A program made the translations under genes and the position numbers. A model generated the notes under the pieces. That model had not been told where the DNA came from and ran no database searches. It was given only the letters and a program-made list of their open reading frames with translations. Shown in pieces: positions 15,142-17,248 of a DNA stretch of 17,248 nucleotides. Each line of letters begins with the position of its first letter. The first letter of the stretch is position 1. This DNA is from SIG636 sp045592105 (GTDB lineage: Bacteria; Bacillota; Clostridia; Oscillospirales; CAG-382), in the NCBI GenBank assembly GCA_045592105.1, contig JAZNUB010000074.1, positions 1 through 17,248 on the forward strand. Direction: 5' to 3'.

Positions 15142-15582
15142 ATGAACAACGAAAGCTATAAGAAATATGCAACGGACAGAGCAAAGCGAACGGTAAGCTT
15201 TCTTAACTGCATTAAGGCGTTTGCCGTTGGCGGGCTTATATGCTGCTTGGGGCAGGCGTTATCAGAGCTTTACGCACAGCTTGGCGCGGATGAGAAAACG
15301 GCAGGAACGCTGGTATCGGTTAGCCTTATATTTATCGGTGGGCTGTTAACGGGAATAGGCGTTTTTGATAAGATCGGCAAATTTGCAGGTGCAGGCACGC
15401 TTGTGCCGATAACGGGCTTTGCAAACGCAATAGCGGCCCCTGCGATAGAAAATAAAACCGAAGGTCTTATAAACGGAGTATGCACCAAAATGTTTGTAAT
15501 AGCAGGCCCTGTGATAGTTTTCGGTACGCTTGCCAGCACCGTATACGGTGTTATATATTATATTGTGTCCAAGGGGTTTTAA
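15142..15582 (+). CDS. spoVAC: Stage V sporulation protein AC
   Basis: SpoVAC is part of the inner spore membrane channel that moves dipicolinic acid into the forespore and out at germination. This 146-residue protein has about four membrane segments, with family motifs LNCIKAFAVGGLICCLGQ and FAGAGTLVPITGFANAIAAPAIE. Two ATGs are adjacent (15139 and 15142). The second is chosen because GGGGAGG (15128-15134) is then 7 nt away. The gene is first in spoVAC-spoVAD-spoVAE. A forespore sigma-G promoter is expected, but I cannot find a convincing one. GCATA (15055-15059) could be a -35, and TTGGCA-16-TATAAA (15074-15101) is a weak sigma-A-like alternative. Confidence 0.95.
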   Translation: MNNESYKKYATDRAKRTVSFLNCIKAFAVGGLICCLGQALSELYAQLGADEKTAGTLVSVSLIFIGGLLTGIGVFDKIGKFAGAGTLVPITGFANAIAAPAIENKTEGLINGVCTKMFVIAGPVIVFGTLASTVYGVIYYIVSKGF

Positions 15583-16575
15583 ATGAGGGAAATCATAAAA
15601 TTTAACGAGATATATGTAAAAACTCAAGCATCCGTGGTAGGAAAAACGGAAGCAAACGGCCCGCTTAAAGCTTATTTCGATATGTGCGAAAGGGACGAGT
15701 ATTTCGGTACGGACACGTGGGAGAAGGCAGAAAGCGAAATGGCACACCGCACGCTTAATTTGTTGCTTGGTAAGGCAAAGCTTAGCCCAGAGCAGCTGGA
15801 GCTTATCTGCGGCGGTGATTTGCTGAACCAATGCGTGGCAAGCAGCTACGGTGTAAAAGAGCTTGGAGTTCCGTTTTTGGGGCTGTACGGTGCTTGCAGT
15901 ACTTTTTCGGAGGCAGTAATTTGCGGAAGCACGTTTATACATTCGGGCGGTGTTGAAAACGCGGTTGCCTTTGCCAGCTCGCACTTTTGCTCGGCAGAGA
16001 AGCAGTACCGTTTTCCGCTGGAGTACGGCGGTCAGCGCACACCAACGGCGCAAAACACAGTAACAGGCTGCGGCGCGGTATTGCTTGGCAAAGAAAAAAG
16101 CCCCATCAAGGTAGAAAACGCGATGATAGGGCGAATAGTGGATGCGGGCATAACGGACGTAAACAATATGGGCGCGGCAATGGCAAAATCTGCGGCTGAT
16201 ACGCTAACGCGGTATTTCAGTAAATCACCGCTAACACCCTCTGACTTTGACGTTATAGCAACGGGTGACCTTGGCAGAGAGGGCTACGAGATATGCTGTG
16301 AGCTTTTAAAGGACAGCCTGCCCGAGCTTGCGGATAAGTACACGGATTGTGGTATGCTGATATACGACCTTGAGGGGCAGGACGTGCATTGCGGCGGTTC
16401 GGGCTGTGGCTGTAGTGCGGTTGTAACAACGGGGTATTTTTTTGACAAGCTGTATAAGGGCGAGGCTAATAATATACTGCTTCTGTCAACGGGTGCACTT
16501 ATGAACCCAAACACCGTTTTTCAAGGGCAAAGCATATCGGGTATAGCACACGCGGTGCATTTTAAGAGGGGGTAG
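15583..16575 (+). CDS. spoVAD: Stage V sporulation protein AD
   Basis: SpoVAD is the soluble, thiolase-fold partner of the SpoVA channel and binds dipicolinic acid. At 330 residues it is close to the family length. It has the thiolase-like LYGACSTFSEA segment with Cys105, SSHFCSAEKQYRFPLEYGGQRTP written across two adjoining blocks near residues 131-153, a strong SpoVAD signature, and a glycine/cysteine-rich HCGGSGCGCSAVVTTGY-type region near the C-terminus. The ATG directly follows the spoVAC stop codon (TAAATG), with AAGG about 8 nt upstream inside spoVAC, so translation is probably coupled. Confidence 0.96.
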   Translation: MREIIKFNEIYVKTQASVVGKTEANGPLKAYFDMCERDEYFGTDTWEKAESEMAHRTLNLLLGKAKLSPEQLELICGGDLLNQCVASSYGVKELGVPFLGLYGACSTFSEAVICGSTFIHSGGVENAVAFASSHFCSAEKQYRFPLEYGGQRTPTAQNTVTGCGAVLLGKEKSPIKVENAMIGRIVDAGITDVNNMGAAMAKSAADTLTRYFSKSPLTPSDFDVIATGDLGREGYEICCELLKDSLPELADKYTDCGMLIYDLEGQDVHCGGSGCGCSAVVTTGYFFDKLYKGEANNILLLSTGALMNPNTVFQGQSISGIAHAVHFKRG

Positions 16576-16581
16576 CGCTTT

Positions 16582-16938
16582 ATGTTGGATTACGTGCGCG
16601 TTTTTCTGGTAGGCGGCGTTATATGTCTGATAGCACAGATATTTATAGATAAAACCGCAGTAACGGGTGCAAAAATATTGGTGTCTTACGTTGTGGCAGG
16701 CGTGGCACTAACGGGCGTTGGTTTTTATAAGCACGTGGTAGATTTTGGCGGCGCGGGCGCAACCGTTCCCATAATAGGCTTTGGCTATACGCTTGCCGAA
16801 GCCACGAAAACCGCCGTTGACGAAAAAGGCTTGCTTGGCGCATTAACGGGCGGGCTAACGGGTACGGCGGCAGGTATAACCGCGGCTGTGGTGTTCGCTT
16901 TTATATGGGCGCTGATTTTTAAAAGCAGGCAGAAATAA
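16582..16938 (+). CDS. spoVAE: Stage V sporulation protein AE (SpoVAEb type)
   Basis: This 118-residue membrane protein of the SpoVA channel has about four hydrophobic segments. It shares a pattern with SpoVAC: VGGVICLIAQ against VGGLICCLGQ, and GAGATVPIIGFGYTLAEA against GAGTLVPITGFANAIA. The ATG is 6 nt after the spoVAD stop codon, and AAGAGGGGG just before that stop provides the SD. With AC and AD it makes the minimal three-gene set common in clostridia; the extra subunits AA, AB and AF of Bacillus are absent here. Confidence 0.95.
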   Translation: MLDYVRVFLVGGVICLIAQIFIDKTAVTGAKILVSYVVAGVALTGVGFYKHVVDFGGAGATVPIIGFGYTLAEATKTAVDEKGLLGALTGGLTGTAAGITAAVVFAFIWALIFKSRQK

Positions 16939-16954
16939 ATGGTGAAAACGACCA

Positions 16955-16991
16955 GGGGCTGTTTCAAATCGAAACGATTTGGAACAGCCCC
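16955..16991. repeat. Palindromic element, copy B (probable spoVA 3'-end hairpin)
   Basis: A 17-bp stem with one G-T pair has left arm GGGGCTGTTTCAAATCG (16955-16971), loop AAA and right arm CGATTTGGAACAGCCCC (16975-16991). It lies 16 nt after spoVAE. The downstream flank CTCGGCTTTC is only weakly T-rich. It shares 14 of the first 16 left-arm bases with the hairpin at 8406-8441. Confidence 0.75.
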
Positions 16992-17039
16992 CTCGGCTTT
17001 CATATAAACACAAACGCTAAATATACTCCCTCGCGTTTC

Positions 17040-17059
17040 GGTCGATTCGTGAATCGACC
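17040..17059. repeat. Short perfect palindrome of REP type
   Basis: Arms GGTCGATTC and GAATCGACC are separated by GT. It lies between the hairpin at 16955-16991 and the transposase remnant, in a stretch (16992-17128) where I see no gene. It could be a dispersed intergenic repeat or an operator; I cannot tell which. Confidence 0.5.
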
Positions 17060-17128
17060 CTACATATCGCAACAAGGCTCGGTTTAAAAAGCAAAACGTA
17101 GCACTTAAGTTGTAGTACATCGTTAATA

Positions 17129-17248
17129 TTAAAACTTTATTTCGGGATATAGGTGTTTAAGCTTAACGCGAGCATTGTCGGTAGTGAAGTGCCAAGAAAT
17201 TCCTTTTTGAGCAGAATTGCGAGTTCTATGCCAAGTAGAAAGAATAAC
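17129..17248 (-). mobile_element. 3' end of a transposase gene, probably IS630 family (cut by window edge)
   Basis: The minus frame entering at the right edge is open for 39 codons to a TAA at 17129. It reads WHRTRNSAQKGIS then WHFTTDNARVKLKHLYPEI. To my recollection the pattern W-x-F-T-T-x-x-A-R-I/V-K-L-K-x-L-Y-P is the C-terminal end of IS630-type DDE transposases. Only the last part lies in the window, so I cannot say whether the gene is intact. The catalytic DDE residues would lie beyond 17248. No terminal inverted repeat is identified in the 100 bases to the left. Confidence 0.6.

Noticed and set aside
5211..17114. TTAAGTTGTA present at 5211-5220 and 17105-17114
   Set aside because: A ten-base match is expected many times by chance in 17 kb, and the flanks differ.
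1..17248. CRISPR array or phage defence system
   Set aside because: There are no regularly spaced repeats and no cas, restriction or other defence-type proteins among the readable genes.

Overview
The window looks like chromosomal DNA of an anaerobic, spore-forming Firmicute of class Clostridia, probably in the Oscillospirales/Ruminococcaceae neighbourhood. The reasons are the spoVAC-spoVAD-spoVAE operon, strong purine-rich ribosome binding sites, near-consensus sigma-A promoters, a class B sortase and proteins with dockerin modules. The genus is inference; no rRNA or other phylogenetic marker is present.

Layout, left to right. Positions 1-1300 are visibly AT-rich and hold an unassigned structured edge and a membrane-anchored alpha/beta hydrolase on the minus strand. 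A tRNA-Leu(GAG) with its own promoter and terminator follows on the minus strand. Positions 1849-8312 (plus strand) hold three secreted or surface genes: a multidomain zinc amidase ending in a dockerin, a membrane-anchored protein with a cohesin-like domain and an SDV-repeat stalk, and a large beta-helix protein of the Cthe_2159 type with an N-terminal dockerin. Two palindromes separate this block from the minus-strand protein-quality operon tig-clpP-clpX (11634 down to 8449). A class B sortase (plus) is transcribed divergently from tig. An acyl carrier protein and an AMP-forming acyl ligase form a minus-strand pair that converges on the sortase at a shared bidirectional terminator. The spoVAC-AD-AE operon (plus) is followed by a long hairpin and, at the right edge, by the 3' end of a transposase gene on the minus strand that is too short to appear as a full gene.

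How the genes fit together. The main candidate system is the 1849-8312 block. Two exported proteins carry the same roughly 70-residue module followed by a dockerin, and the gene between them encodes a membrane-tethered domain with cohesin-like features. The simplest reading is a minimal cellulosome-like surface complex that docks a peptidoglycan amidase and a polysaccharide-binding beta-helix on the cell membrane. The dockerins are well supported by motifs. The cohesin call is moderate, and the interaction is inferred from adjacency and architecture. Most other genes are standard clostridial housekeeping or sporulation functions.
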